DNA of 28,996 bases from Geobacter sp. (GCA_003857395.1 RPRC01000111.1:1-28996); one strand, 5' to 3'. Numbered from the stretch's first letter, positions 1 to 8,424 are shown. A program made the numbers and translations. The notes: generated by a model from the sequence alone, not told the origin.

Positions 1-548
1 ATTTTCCCTACCGCCTGAACCGCATCGGTATGAAAGAGAGCCCCCCTCTCCTTCACAATGGCACCAATTTCCTCAAGGGGAAAAACAACACCCGTTTCGT
101 TATTGGCATGCATAATGGTAACAATCGCAGTATCGTCGTCGACAACTGCGCGGAGCTCATCAAGGTCCAGGTTTCCTTCACCATCCACCGATAGCTCCGT
201 AACCCGGTATCCGCGCTTCGAAAGATTACGACAGGGTGTGAGAACCGCGGGATGCTCAACTCGGGTTGTTACAATATGGCGCTTTTCCGGAAAGATCTCA
301 AGGGCAGACCGAATTGCAGCGTTGTCGCTTTCCGTCCCGCAGGCAGTAAAGATGATTTCCTCTGGAAGTGCGCCCAGGAGGGCTGCGGTGCGTTTTCTCG
401 CCTCATCGATCTTTTTCTGTACCTGGCCGCCAAAAAAATGCATGGAGCTTGGATTTCCGTAGAGTTCACAAAAATAGGGCCGCATTTCCTCGAAGACAGC
501 TTCATCGACCTTGGTCGTTGCATTGTTGTCAACGTAGACTTCCCTCAT
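1..548 (-). CDS. nifS: Cysteine desulfurase NifS/IscS family, C-terminus cut by window edge
   Basis: This PLP-dependent enzyme removes sulfur from cysteine and hands it to the NifU scaffold for Fe-S cluster assembly in the cytoplasm. The frame opens MREVYVDNNATT and continues with GNPSSMHF, TACGTESDN and VEHPAVL, then reaches HTDAVQAVGK at the window edge. These are class V aminotransferase landmarks in the expected order. About 182 residues are present, and the Schiff-base lysine and catalytic cysteine loop lie outside the window. GGAGG sits 7 bases before the ATG. The ATG overlaps the nifU stop (ATGA), so the two are translationally coupled. The NifS-versus-IscS name rests on the full-length NifU partner. 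Identity as a cysteine desulfurase is very secure. Confidence 0.95.
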   Translation of the reverse strand, partial: MREVYVDNNATTKVDEAVFEEMRPYFCELYGNPSSMHFFGGQVQKKIDEARKRTAALLGALPEEIIFTACGTESDNAAIRSALEIFPEKRHIVTTRVEHPAVLTPCRNLSKRGYRVTELSVDGEGNLDLDELRAVVDDDTAIVTIMHANNETGVVFPLEEIGAIVKERGALFHTDAVQAVGK

Positions 549-1405
549 CCCTCGACCTCCTCAACCGTGATGTCCTCAGCCACGAACTCGCGCAGCTTCT
601 GTTCCACAAACTTGGTGGTATGTCCGGATGAGACACAGCCGGCACATGCCTTACGGAAGGCAATCTGGACAATACTTCCGGTGATGTCGATAAGCTCAAG
701 ATCTCCACCATCCGCCCACAATTGCGGGCGAACCTCTTTCTCAAGGATATCCTGGATAAGCTGCATCTTACGGAGGTTGGTAAGTTTCTCCGGGCGTTTA
801 CGCTCCTCCTTCGGCTCGTCTCCCAATACCTCGGCAATGAGCTCAGTGATCTTTGGAACACATCCGCCACAACCGCCGCCGGCCTTGGTAAAGTGGGTCA
901 CCTGCTCGGCAGTATGAAGTTTGTTATCTTTGATCACCTTTTTAAGAAACTGGTCAGTAATACCAAAACACTTGCAAACCACCTCACCCTCCATGTCCGG
1001 GTGAAGATGATCATGATCATGACCGGGAACCGGCCCACCACGATACTTCGCAATGGCAACCTCAAGGGCTTCCTGACCCATTACTGAACAATGCATCTTC
1101 TCCTCGGGAAGTCCTCCGAGGAATTCGGCAATTTCCTGGTTGGAAACCTCTAGAGCTTCATCAAGGGTCCTCCCCTTGATTATCTCGGTAAGTGCAGATG
1201 ACGACGCGATGGCGCTGGCACAACCGAAGGTCTGGAACTTTGCATCGACAATACGTTCCTTCTTGTCATCAAGCTTCAGGTAAAGTTTCAATGCGTCACC
1301 GCAGGCAAGGCTTCCAACCTCACCGATCGCGTCAGCATCGGTTATCTCGCCGACATTGTGCGGATTCAAGAAATGTTCACGAACCTTGTCCGTATAATCC
1401 CACAT
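545..1405 (-). CDS. nifU: Fe-S cluster scaffold protein NifU (three-domain)
   Basis: Scaffold on which NifS-derived sulfur and iron are built into clusters. The 286 residues hold three domains. The N-terminal IscU-like domain has the classic cysteines C35, C62 and C106. The central Bfd-like [2Fe-2S] domain has VVCKCFG (C144, C146) and GGGCGGC (C179, C182). The C-terminal NifU/Nfu domain has CAGC (C254, C257). A short His/Asp-rich linker around residues 128-137 joins the first two domains. An ATG 39 bases further upstream is possible, but MWDYTDKVREHF is the usual family N-terminus and has GGAGG just before it, so 1405 is chosen. It is cotranscribed with nifS. No other nif genes are visible, so a general Fe-S role is as likely as nitrogenase maturation. 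Confidence 0.96.
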   Translation of the reverse strand: MWDYTDKVREHFLNPHNVGEITDADAIGEVGSLACGDALKLYLKLDDKKERIVDAKFQTFGCASAIASSSALTEIIKGRTLDEALEVSNQEIAEFLGGLPEEKMHCSVMGQEALEVAIAKYRGGPVPGHDHDHLHPDMEGEVVCKCFGITDQFLKKVIKDNKLHTAEQVTHFTKAGGGCGGCVPKITELIAEVLGDEPKEERKRPEKLTNLRKMQLIQDILEKEVRPQLWADGGDLELIDITGSIVQIAFRKACAGCVSSGHTTKFVEQKLREFVAEDITVEEVEG

Positions 1406-1522
1406 ACAAACCTCCAAAAGGTTGATTTTATTTAGATATAACAATCAATTTGTTCTACGGCACAGAATATATAGTGCTACCGGACCCCGGTTTCATCGTA
1501 AGGTTCGGACAGATAATAAGCT

Positions 1523-2941
1523 CTACGTAAGAACAAAGGTTTTTGCAGCTGCCATGAGAGCCTTCAACTTTTCCTCTGAGGATGACTCTCCGTAAAGACG
1601 CACTACCGGTTCAGTACCTGACTTGCGAAAGAGAACCCAGCTGCCATCGGCCAAAATACACTTGGTTCCATCAAGTGTTATTAACCTGTCGACCTTGATG
1701 TCGGCAAATGCAGCAGGAATCGCCCCCATTTTCACTAAGAAACCTTCGTCCAGTTGGGGAGAAAGGGCAATACTTTCTCTCTTTGTAACATAACGCCCAA
1801 CTTCAGCATAGAGCCGCTCAAGAAGCTCTCGCAATGAGCGACCTTCCCTGGCGACCATTTCAGCAACCAGAAAACATGCCAGAATTCCGTCCTTCTCAGG
1901 AACGTGCCCCCGAATTGACAGCCCTGCACTTTCCTCGCCGCCGATGATGATTTTATCCTGACGTATAAGTTCCCCAATGTACTTAAATCCGACAGGAGTT
2001 TCATAAAGGTCAATTCCGTGTTTCGCCGCAACGGCATCAATCAGATGCGAAGTTGCGACACTCCGGGCAACGCCGCCCTGCATTCCTTTGGTCCTCACCA
2101 GGTAATCAAGCAGGAGAGCGATGATGTAGTTCGGTTCAATATAGGTCCCGTCCTCGTCGATAATTCCGAAACGGTCGGCATCACCGTCAGTTGCTATTCC
2201 AAGACGGATGTCCGGGTCACCCTTAACCAGGGAAATCAAATCCGGAATATTCTTTTCTGCCGGTTCAGGCGGGAATCCGCCGAAATAAGGATCTAAAAAA
2301 TTATTGATCAACCGTACGGGAACCTTATGGCGTAGAAGTGGTTCATCAAGATAGCCACGCCCTGCCCCATAAAGAGGATCAACCGCAATGCCGCCAATCG
2401 TGGCAATGGCATCAAAATCGATTTTTCTTTCAAGATCCTCCAGGTAGGAATTTCGGGGATCAATGGAAAGGACAAGCCCCTTGTCAATCAACGCCGACAG
2501 CGTGTCACACCCGCTACTATCGTCTTCTGTTGCTTCTTGAATCCGGCGTTCTATGTCCTGCGTCGATTCTGGAAGCGCAGGCCCTCCCCACGAAGGGGAA
2601 AACTTTATCCCATTATAATCATAAGGATTATGACTTGCAGTAAAATTAACCGCACCGGCGGTTTTCTTTTGCAGAATCACATGGGAAATTACGGGGGTAG
2701 GTGTGTCTCGGTCACAAAGATAGGCTTTTATTCCTGATCCGGCAAGGACTCTGGCAGCCTCTTGAGCGAATCGCTGCCCCATGAAACGGCTGTCATAGCC
2801 GACAACAAGGCCTTTTTGCTGCTCTCCCGCTTCTATTACATGACCTGCTATCGCACGAATAACTTTTCGAACATTCGGAAAAGTAAACTCCTCGCAGAGT
2901 ATTCCTCGCCAACCCGAAGTGCCGAAGATAATACGCTCCAT
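1523..2941 (-). CDS. Phosphoglucomutase/phosphomannomutase (alpha-D-phosphohexomutase family)
   Basis: Interconverts hexose 1- and 6-phosphates in the cytoplasm, feeding glycogen, nucleotide-sugar and surface-polysaccharide synthesis. The 472 residues carry all four family signatures in order: the phosphoserine loop TASHNPYDYNG, the Mg2+ loop ATDGDADRFG, the sugar-binding GGEESAGL, and the phosphate-binding FRKSGTEPVVRLYGES near the C-terminus. Length is normal. AGGAGG lies just ahead of the ATG. It is divergent from the PxxKW gene and separated by 117 bases from nifU, so it is probably transcribed alone or reads into nifUS. Substrate preference (glucose or mannose phosphate) cannot be read from sequence. 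The N-terminal GTSGWRG suits the bacterial phosphoglucomutase-like subgroup. Confidence 0.93.
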   Translation of the reverse strand: MERIIFGTSGWRGILCEEFTFPNVRKVIRAIAGHVIEAGEQQKGLVVGYDSRFMGQRFAQEAARVLAGSGIKAYLCDRDTPTPVISHVILQKKTAGAVNFTASHNPYDYNGIKFSPSWGGPALPESTQDIERRIQEATEDDSSGCDTLSALIDKGLVLSIDPRNSYLEDLERKIDFDAIATIGGIAVDPLYGAGRGYLDEPLLRHKVPVRLINNFLDPYFGGFPPEPAEKNIPDLISLVKGDPDIRLGIATDGDADRFGIIDEDGTYIEPNYIIALLLDYLVRTKGMQGGVARSVATSHLIDAVAAKHGIDLYETPVGFKYIGELIRQDKIIIGGEESAGLSIRGHVPEKDGILACFLVAEMVAREGRSLRELLERLYAEVGRYVTKRESIALSPQLDEGFLVKMGAIPAAFADIKVDRLITLDGTKCILADGSWVLFRKSGTEPVVRLYGESSSEEKLKALMAAAKTFVLT

Positions 2942-3105
2942 GTAACCTCCTGTGAAGTTCAGCTATTTCCTGAAAAATGAGTTAACAGTTCTGGAGGCTT
3001 TCCGATCAGCAAGATGTGATGGGATCCCGAATTCAGCCACCGGGAATGCCGCTAGAGGCAAGACATGCAACAAGCCTGGGAGCACGTCGAAACCTGTTTT
3101 TCAGG

Positions 3106-3132
3106 GTAATATACTTGCTATTCGCGAGTCAA
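3106..3132 (-). promoter_or_regulatory. Weak sigma-70-like promoter candidate for the phosphohexomutase gene
   Basis: On the minus strand TTGACT is followed after 15 bases by TATTAC, about 165 bases before the phosphohexomutase start. The spacer is shorter than ideal, so this is a candidate only. The 296-base divergent gap 2942-3237 otherwise shows only the ribosome-binding sites and the plus-strand promoter. Confidence 0.28.
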
Positions 3133-3163
3133 GGGAAAGCACTTTGAACCGGGATTTTTCTTA

Positions 3164-3193
3164 TTGACATTTTTCTTTCAAAATTGCTACAGT
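3164..3193 (+). promoter_or_regulatory. Sigma-70-type promoter of the PxxKW gene
   Basis: A perfect TTGACA (3164-3169) is followed by an 18-base AT-rich spacer and TACAGT (3188-3193). The predicted start is about 40 bases before the ATG at 3238. Nothing else plausible lies closer to the gene. Confidence 0.65.
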
Positions 3194-3237
3194 GACCTAA
3201 GTAATACGATTACGGATGAAAAAGAGGAGGTCGTACA

Positions 3238-3525
3238 ATGCAGTGTCAAACGGTACTCCCAGGTACCGAGTGTACTTTTTGGGGAAAACAAGGTTGCATT
3301 TTCAGCGGAGGCTCCTGCCAGACCATCGTGGAGAATTGTGAAGGTTGTGAAAGAATTGTCGATGGATCGATTGGCAAGGTCTGTAGTGTATACCCGTCCC
3401 CAGAGAAGAAGTGGACGTCCGGTATCTGTAACTTTGCCACCCATGTAAAAATCGAGCTTAAGACAGAAGACCTTAAAGTCAACCCGCTTAAGGCATCCAA
3501 GAAAGCAGCCGGCAAGAAGAAGTAA
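3238..3525 (+). CDS. PxxKW family cysteine-rich small protein
   Basis: A 95-residue protein of unknown function and the only plus-strand gene of the window. It has eight cysteines in its first two thirds (C3, then TEC, GC, SC, NCEGC, VC and IC), a PEKKW segment that matches the family's namesake PxxKW motif, and a lysine-rich tail ending AAGKKK. No signal peptide or membrane segment is seen, so it is probably cytoplasmic. The cysteine pattern suggests metal or Fe-S binding, but no ligand can be assigned. GAGGAGG lies 7 bases before the ATG. It has its own promoter and a strong terminator and is therefore monocistronic. The family is known to me from Geobacter-like bacteria, and the assignment rests on the motif. 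Confidence 0.85.
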   Translation: MQCQTVLPGTECTFWGKQGCIFSGGSCQTIVENCEGCERIVDGSIGKVCSVYPSPEKKWTSGICNFATHVKIELKTEDLKVNPLKASKKAAGKKK

Positions 3526-3553
3526 TTCAGCCTTTCAGGAAGTCATGCGTTAC

Positions 3554-3581
3554 AGGGGGAAGGATCAACTTCCCCCTTTTT
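3554..3581 (+). terminator. Rho-independent terminator of the PxxKW gene
   Basis: A 9-bp stem, AGGGGGAAG paired with CTTCCCCCT around the loop GATCAA, runs into a short T tract, 28 bases after the stop codon. The stop codon of the convergent mqnA gene (3565-3567) lies in the loop. In the mqnA direction no T tract follows, so the hairpin looks efficient only on the plus strand. Confidence 0.85.
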
Positions 3582-4410
3582 GCGTACCCTGGAGGAATCG
3601 GATAGCCGGTTCCTTCTCCAACAGGCCAACCTCTCTGGCGGATCGGAAGAATGTCTTTACTCCTTCCAGATGCCATGGCGTCAGGTCATACGATATGGTT
3701 TTCCAATAATCTAGCAGAGCCTCCCGCCCCATCCAGCCGTATTCCGTACACTCTGAAGTCAATTCCTCGACTGTTGAAACCGCAATTCGCTTTGCATCAA
3801 TCAAAGTGGCTCGGATACGCATGGATTCCTCCGGCCTCATGCAAATCACATCATCTCGTATCATCCAGAGTGCGAAAACAAATGGAAGCCCGGTAAGGGA
3901 AAACCATAGTTCTCCAAGATCGTACTGGTACAAGTCAGGAAATTTCAAACTCCACTTGAGCGCCGTATCGCCGATTACGAGGATCGCTGGGCAATTCTTT
4001 CCCACAGTAGAGGATCCGCCAACTGCTGCCGGGACAAACTCATTTGAGAATCGGTAAAATTTTTGGAATATGATTTTGAGGAGGGCAATTGAGGTCTCTG
4101 ATTCTACCGTCAGACCAATACGCATATGATCTAGTTTTTCAAGGGGAACACGGGAAAAGAGCTTGACGCTTTTAACAGCACCGACAGAGCTTATGGAAAG
4201 ATCTGGAATAAGGCGAAGAGTATCCGCGGATCGAGCATAGGCGATGGAAGAAGAAGGGCAGAGGTCAATGTCACCGGCCAAAAGTTGCCGATTCAGTGCC
4301 GAGGGTGTCCCCCGCACAAACCGATAGTCGTTGCAATCAAAGTTTTTCTGGAGTGCTGTAAAAATCGGAAAACAGTTTGCATAGTCAATCTGTCCGATAC
4401 GCAGTCCCAC
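3565..4410 (-). CDS. mqnA: Chorismate dehydratase MqnA (futalosine menaquinone pathway)
   Basis: Converts chorismate to 3-enolpyruvylbenzoate, the first step of the futalosine route to menaquinone. The 281-residue protein has the periplasmic-binding-protein-like fold of the MqnA/MqnD family. It starts LRIGQIDYANCFPIF, and contains the segment CPSSSIAYAR and the signature LTGLPFVFALW around residue 175. Length is normal for MqnA. The start codon is GTG with GAGG upstream; a nearby ATG is in another frame. It is the last gene of a minus-strand run and follows gcvH by 38 bases. The upstream aro genes of the same run make its substrate. The stop lies inside the terminator hairpin of the convergent gene. 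Confidence 0.9.
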   Translation of the reverse strand: MGLRIGQIDYANCFPIFTALQKNFDCNDYRFVRGTPSALNRQLLAGDIDLCPSSSIAYARSADTLRLIPDLSISSVGAVKSVKLFSRVPLEKLDHMRIGLTVESETSIALLKIIFQKFYRFSNEFVPAAVGGSSTVGKNCPAILVIGDTALKWSLKFPDLYQYDLGELWFSLTGLPFVFALWMIRDDVICMRPEESMRIRATLIDAKRIAVSTVEELTSECTEYGWMGREALLDYWKTISYDLTPWHLEGVKTFFRSAREVGLLEKEPAIRFLQGTQKGGS

Positions 4411-4448
4411 AGTTTTTCATCCTCATTCCCGTACGGCAGGGATTATAT

Positions 4449-4835
4449 TCAGTCGAATTCTTCCAGAGCTTCAGCATACTCTTCAGCGGAAAGCAGCAAG
4501 GTTAATTCTTCCGGATCATCCAGAGAAACCACCATGATCCAGCCGCTATCGTAAGGATCCTCATTCAGAAGTGCAGGATTATCGAGCAACTCTTCATTCA
4601 ATTCCAGAATCGTTCCGGTAAGAGGTGCATAGAGATCGGCAACTGTTTTTCTGGCCTCAACTGAACCGAAACAGTCCGCTTGCTGAATCTCATCACCGAC
4701 CTCGGGAAGTTCAACGGAGGTAATTTTCCCCAGTTCACTCTGAGCATAGTCGGTAATTCCAACGACTGCCTTCCCACCTTCGACCCTCACCCAAATATGT
4801 TCTTTAATATATTGCAACTCTTCCGGGAAGTCCAT
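4449..4835 (-). CDS. gcvH: Glycine cleavage system H protein (lipoyl carrier)
   Basis: Small lipoyl carrier that shuttles the aminomethyl group in glycine cleavage and, in many bacteria, also serves in lipoate transfer. The 128 residues match the usual length. The lipoylation lysine is K63 in VEARKTVADLYAPLTG, at the same distance from the YAP motif as in E. coli GcvH. The C-terminal half has the usual WIM and EEY segments. An ATG 51 bases upstream would add a non-homologous leader, so MDFPEELQYIKEHIW is chosen, with GGAG 4 bases before it. It starts one base after the accC stop. No gcvT or gcvP genes are in the window, so its partners are encoded elsewhere. Its position after accBC suggests cotranscription with fatty-acid genes. 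Confidence 0.94.
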   Translation of the reverse strand: MDFPEELQYIKEHIWVRVEGGKAVVGITDYAQSELGKITSVELPEVGDEIQQADCFGSVEARKTVADLYAPLTGTILELNEELLDNPALLNEDPYDSGWIMVVSLDDPEELTLLLSAEEYAEALEEFD

Positions 4836-4836
4836 A

Positions 4837-6177
4837 CTACTCCAAAACCATCCTTTCAAGAAATCCTGTATCAAGATTCCCTTCAATGAAGTCCTTATTG
4901 GACAAAACTCTCTTATGGAACGGGATCGTTGTTTTTATCCCCTCGATTATATACTCATCAAGAGCCCGAAGCATCCTCCGAATTGCATCTTCCCTCGTAT
5001 CTGCATGTACTATCAACTTGGATATGAGTGAATCGTAATGGGGAAGCACCGTGTATTGATCATAGACAAATGAATCAACTCTGACTCCGAGCCCACCCGG
5101 CGTATGATACGAGGTAATCTTACCAGGACACGGGGTAAATTTAAAGGGATCCTCTGCATTTATTCGACATTCAATCGAATGACCTTTAATTTTAACGTCA
5201 CTTTGTTTGTATCGAAGCTTCAGACCAGCGGCAGAACGTATCTGCTCACGAACAATATCAATCCCGGTGACCATCTCGGTAACAGGATGCTCCACCTGGA
5301 TACGGGTATTCATTTCCATAAAATAGAAATTATTATCGGAATCCAGTAAAAACTCGACAGTCCCGGCACTATTATAGTCAACAGCTTTCGCTGCTCGAAC
5401 CGCTGCATCACCCATAGCCGCGCGGAGCTGCGGCGTCAGGACAGAGCAGGGAGCCTCCTCAATGAGTTTCTGATGCCGTCGCTGAATGGAGCAATCCCTT
5501 TCGCCGAGATGAATAACGTTGCCATGCTTGTCCCCCAGGATTTGAATTTCAACATGTCGGGGCTGCTGGCAATATTTTTCTATATAAACTTCAGGGTTCC
5601 CGAATCCGGCCTGAGCTTCCGCCCTGGCAGTAGCAAATGCATTCGGCAGGGCAGCAGGTGAATGAACAATCTTCATGCCCCTGCCTCCCCCGCCCGCTGA
5701 TGCCTTGATAATGACGGGAAAACCAATTTTCTTTGCGACCTTTACTGCTTCGTTAACATCCTGCACAGCATCTTTTGTTCCGGGAAGAATCGGCACGTTC
5801 TGCGCGATCATTGTCTGTCGGGCACTAATCTTGTCGCCCATCTGCCGCATGCTTTCGGAGGTAGGACCAATGAACGTAATGCCGCAGTTCTCGCAGATTT
5901 CAGCAAAAGCAGCATTCTCCGCCAAGAAACCGTATCCCGGGTGAATGGCTTCCGCATCGGTCAATTCTGCGGCACTTATGATCGCATTGACATTCAGGTA
6001 GCTCAGGAGGCTTGATGCCGGCCCGATACAGACACTTTCATCTGCCAGCTTTACATGAAGAGAATTACTGTCCGCAGTAGAATAAACTGCAACTGTCTTA
6101 ATTCCCAGTTCCTTGCAAGCCCTTATAATCCGCAGAGCTATTTCACCACGATTTGCTATGAGTATTTTATGAAACAT
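4837..6177 (-). CDS. accC: Acetyl-CoA carboxylase biotin carboxylase subunit
   Basis: ATP-dependent carboxylation of the biotin on AccB, the first half-reaction of malonyl-CoA synthesis. The 446 residues show the biotin-carboxylase N-domain ([16 protein letters not shown]), the ATP-grasp glycine-rich loop [40 protein letters not shown] with its metal and biotin-site residues, and the C-terminal INAEDP segment. Length matches single-domain AccC, so this is not a pyruvate or propionyl-CoA carboxylase fusion. GGAG lies 8 bases before the ATG. It follows accB by 75 bases and precedes gcvH by one. The carboxyltransferase genes accA and accD are not in the window, as is common. Confidence 0.96.
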   Translation of the reverse strand: MFHKILIANRGEIALRIIRACKELGIKTVAVYSTADSNSLHVKLADESVCIGPASSLLSYLNVNAIISAAELTDAEAIHPGYGFLAENAAFAEICENCGITFIGPTSESMRQMGDKISARQTMIAQNVPILPGTKDAVQDVNEAVKVAKKIGFPVIIKASAGGGGRGMKIVHSPAALPNAFATARAEAQAGFGNPEVYIEKYCQQPRHVEIQILGDKHGNVIHLGERDCSIQRRHQKLIEEAPCSVLTPQLRAAMGDAAVRAAKAVDYNSAGTVEFLLDSDNNFYFMEMNTRIQVEHPVTEMVTGIDIVREQIRSAAGLKLRYKQSDVKIKGHSIECRINAEDPFKFTPCPGKITSYHTPGGLGVRVDSFVYDQYTVLPHYDSLISKLIVHADTREDAIRRMLRALDEYIIEGIKTTIPFHKRVLSNKDFIEGNLDTGFLERMVLE

Positions 6178-6252
6178 CCAATAATCTCCAATCGGGAGAG
6201 AGCATACTGCCTGTCTGGTTTCAATCGAAAGAAAGCGCCGAGCTTCTGGCTA

Positions 6253-6729
6253 TTATACTGGCTCCACCAAAAACAGTGTCTCACCATATTCGATTGGTTG
6301 TGCATTCTCCTTGCAGATTTTTACAATCTTGCAACGATACTCAGCCTCAATCTCATTCATCAGTTTCATTGCCTCGACAATACAAAGAACTTGTCCTTTC
6401 TCAACCACCTGGCCAACCTCAACATAGGCAGGAGAGTCGGGTGACGGCGCATGATAAATGGTGCCGACAATGGGTGAGGTTATCTTTTGTAAAGCATCCG
6501 TCTCCTGCGTGGCAGGCTGAGTAACCGGGGGAACCTCTGAAGCTGAAGCCGCGACCGGAGCCACTAATGGCTGCTGAATAGTCATCGGCTGATTGACAGC
6601 ATAGCTGACTGATTCAACACGATTGCCCCTCTGGATTTTGATTTTTTCACCACCGGACTCCAATTCAAATTCGGTGATATCGGTTTCGGTGACCATCTTT
6701 ATGAGAGATCTGATATCCTTGATATCCAT
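6253..6729 (-). CDS. accB: Acetyl-CoA carboxylase biotin carboxyl carrier protein
   Basis: Carries the biotin that AccC carboxylates and the carboxyltransferase uses. The 158-residue protein has an N-terminal helical part (MDIKDIRSLIKMVTETDI), a Pro/Ala/Gln-rich linker around residues 45-80, and a C-terminal biotinyl domain with the invariant EAMKLMNEIEAE, where K122 is biotinylated. An upstream in-frame ATG at 6780 would add 17 residues. The chosen ATG has AAGGAG 8 bases before it and the usual family N-terminus. It lies 81 bases after pepP, and a perfect 7-bp hairpin occurs in that gap. It directly precedes accC. Confidence 0.96.
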   Translation of the reverse strand: MDIKDIRSLIKMVTETDITEFELESGGEKIKIQRGNRVESVSYAVNQPMTIQQPLVAPVAASASEVPPVTQPATQETDALQKITSPIVGTIYHAPSPDSPAYVEVGQVVEKGQVLCIVEAMKLMNEIEAEYRCKIVKICKENAQPIEYGETLFLVEPV

Positions 6730-6782
6730 TTGTTTCTCCTTTTTGAAGGTCCACGCCGGAGCAATAGGACCAGCTTTCATGA

Positions 6783-6800
6783 CGGAAGACCACTCTTCCG
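6783..6800 (-). other. Perfect 7-bp hairpin in the accB leader
   Basis: CGGAAGA and TCTTCCG pair perfectly around a 4-base loop in the 81-base gap between pepP and accB, ending 10 bases after the pepP stop. No T tract follows on the minus strand. It is therefore not an obvious intrinsic terminator and may be an RNA-processing or attenuating structure. Confidence 0.4.
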
Positions 6801-6810
6801 CTTTGTGCTT

Positions 6811-7878
6811 TTAGAGTACCATTAAATCCTTAGGAACCCGTGACAACAAGCGACATCCGTCAGAGGTGGCGACCACCAAATCTTCAATTCTGACCCCACC
6901 CCACCCGGGAAGATAAATGCCGGGTTCAATCGTAAAAACCATTCCCTCGAGGACGACATCCTCGCTGCGGAAAGATAAAACCGGTTTTTCATGGATATCC
7001 AAACCGACTCCATGCCCAAGACCATGACCGAAATAGTCTCCATACCCCTTTTGGGTGATGTATTCGCGCGCAACCGAGTCGATGTCCTTAAATCGTACAC
7101 CGGGTTTGACAGCCTCGAATGCTCTGTCATGGGCATCTTTTACAATCTGGTATATTTGGCGCTGTTGATCATTCGGCTCACCTAATGCGACAGTTACCGT
7201 CTCGTCAGAATTATACCCATCGAGCAGCGCACCGAAGTCAATAGTAACCAATTCTCCGTAACATATCGATTTACTGGTTGCTCTTCCATGGGGAAGCGCC
7301 CCCCGCTCACCTGAAGCAACAATAAAATCAAAAGCTTTATCATCAACCCCTGCCGTGCGCATAGCAAACTCGAGGCGAAGCGCAACATCTCTTTCCGTAT
7401 CACCAGGCTGAATCGTCTGCAAGGTATCAATCAAAGAGTCTGAAGCAATACTGGCAACCTTTTCCAACCGCGTAATCTCTTGAGCGTCCTTGATCACCCG
7501 TAACAGCGCTACTTCAGCACCTAATTGAACCAAACGGACTGTCGGGAAGTTTTTGACAAGTTCATTAAAGAACGAAACGGACACTCTTTCAGCCTGAATG
7601 CCCAATGAGCTCAAGCCATGTTCTGAAAGCAGAGAAGCAAGAGCAGTCTTTTTCTCTCGAAACTCAAAGACCGTGCAACCGATCGTCTCCGCCTGCGCTT
7701 GGGTCGTATAGCGGGAATCTACCAAGAGAACGGTTTCTGTCCCTGCCAACAGCAAAAGCCCCTCGCTGCCGGTAAATCCTGAAAGATACCTGATATCCTT
7801 TATATCTGAAACAAGTAGTGCGTCTATATCAAAACGCAGCAGCAATTCCCTAGCGGCAGCGACCCTGTTTTTTAGCAC
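6811..7878 (-). CDS. pepP: Xaa-Pro aminopeptidase / M24 metallopeptidase
   Basis: Cytoplasmic aminopeptidase of the creatinase/prolidase fold that removes N-terminal residues before proline. The N-terminal creatinase domain covers about residues 1-125 (DALLVSDIKDIRYLSGFTGSEG). The C-terminal M24 domain shows all five dimetal ligands in order: the Asp of IDFGALLDGY, the Asp of NSDETVTV, the His of FGHGLGHGVG, the Glu of FTIEPGIY and the Glu of GVRIEDLV. The frame stays open upstream to a TTG at 7959, but that has no ribosome-binding site. A GTG at 7878, 6 bases after GAGGGG, gives the usual 355-residue protein. The aroQ-pepP-accB-accC order is a common bacterial arrangement, though the efp gene often found between pepP and accB is missing here. 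PepP versus PepQ cannot be settled. Confidence 0.9.
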   Translation of the reverse strand: MLKNRVAAARELLLRFDIDALLVSDIKDIRYLSGFTGSEGLLLLAGTETVLLVDSRYTTQAQAETIGCTVFEFREKKTALASLLSEHGLSSLGIQAERVSVSFFNELVKNFPTVRLVQLGAEVALLRVIKDAQEITRLEKVASIASDSLIDTLQTIQPGDTERDVALRLEFAMRTAGVDDKAFDFIVASGERGALPHGRATSKSICYGELVTIDFGALLDGYNSDETVTVALGEPNDQQRQIYQIVKDAHDRAFEAVKPGVRFKDIDSVAREYITQKGYGDYFGHGLGHGVGLDIHEKPVLSFRSEDVVLEGMVFTIEPGIYLPGWGGVRIEDLVVATSDGCRLLSRVPKDLMVL

Positions 7879-7977
7879 AAGCGACCCCTCTTTACAATCA
7901 TTTTTTCCCGTCGCAAGCTGACCGTTACAGGGTAAAAATGACCCATTTCCCAACAACAATCCGAAGAATTCCGCACA

Positions 7978-8424
7978 TCACCCTTTAGTCTGTTGCCTCA
8001 CGAAATTTACAAGAGCACGCAGGCCAAGCAGGTAACTGTCTGGGCCAAAACCTGAAATCTGGCCGACTGCAACAGGAGCAACAAAACTATGATGTCGAAA
8101 CTCCTCACGTTTGTGAATGTTGGAGAGATGTACTTCTACCGTTGGCAGGGCAACTGCGGAAAGAGCGTCGCGAATAGCTACACTGGTATGGGTATAGGCA
8201 GCAGGGTTGATGAGTATCCCGTGAAAAACCCCCTTGGCAGCCTGAATAGAATCAACAAGCGTACCTTCAGAATTTGATTGAACCATGGAAAGATCGCAAC
8301 CCAGTTCAACGGCCAGTTGCGAAAGAGAAGCAGTAATATCGTCAAGGGTAAAGGTTCCGTAGACGTCCGGTTCGCGAGTTCCAAGGAGGTTCAGATTCGG
8401 ACCATGTATAACTAGTATCTTCAT
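7978..8424 (-). CDS. aroQ: 3-dehydroquinate dehydratase, type II
   Basis: Dehydrates 3-dehydroquinate to 3-dehydroshikimate, the third shikimate-pathway step. The 148 residues start [23 protein letters not shown], which holds the family's GPNLN-LG-RE-P--YG signature with the catalytic Arg and Tyr. They continue with [25 protein letters not shown] with the catalytic His region, and [17 protein letters not shown]. Length is normal for type II enzymes. The ribosome-binding site is weak (GGGA). A 104-base gap separates it from the roadblock gene upstream, with no terminator visible, so it may be cotranscribed with aroCKB or have its own promoter. Confidence 0.96.
   Translation of the reverse strand: MKILVIHGPNLNLLGTREPDVYGTFTLDDITASLSQLAVELGCDLSMVQSNSEGTLVDSIQAAKGVFHGILINPAAYTHTSVAIRDALSAVALPTVEVHLSNIHKREEFRHHSFVAPVAVGQISGFGPDSYLLGLRALVNFVRQQTKG

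Noticed and set aside
252..917. A 221-codon plus-strand open frame opposite nifS/nifU
   Set aside because: It is the reverse-strand shadow of nifS and nifU, which have full motif support, and its translation is low-complexity with no family pattern.
1406..1522. An IscR-type operator or clear promoter before nifU
   Set aside because: The gap is AT-rich, but no dyad matching known Fe-S regulators and no convincing -35/-10 pair was seen.
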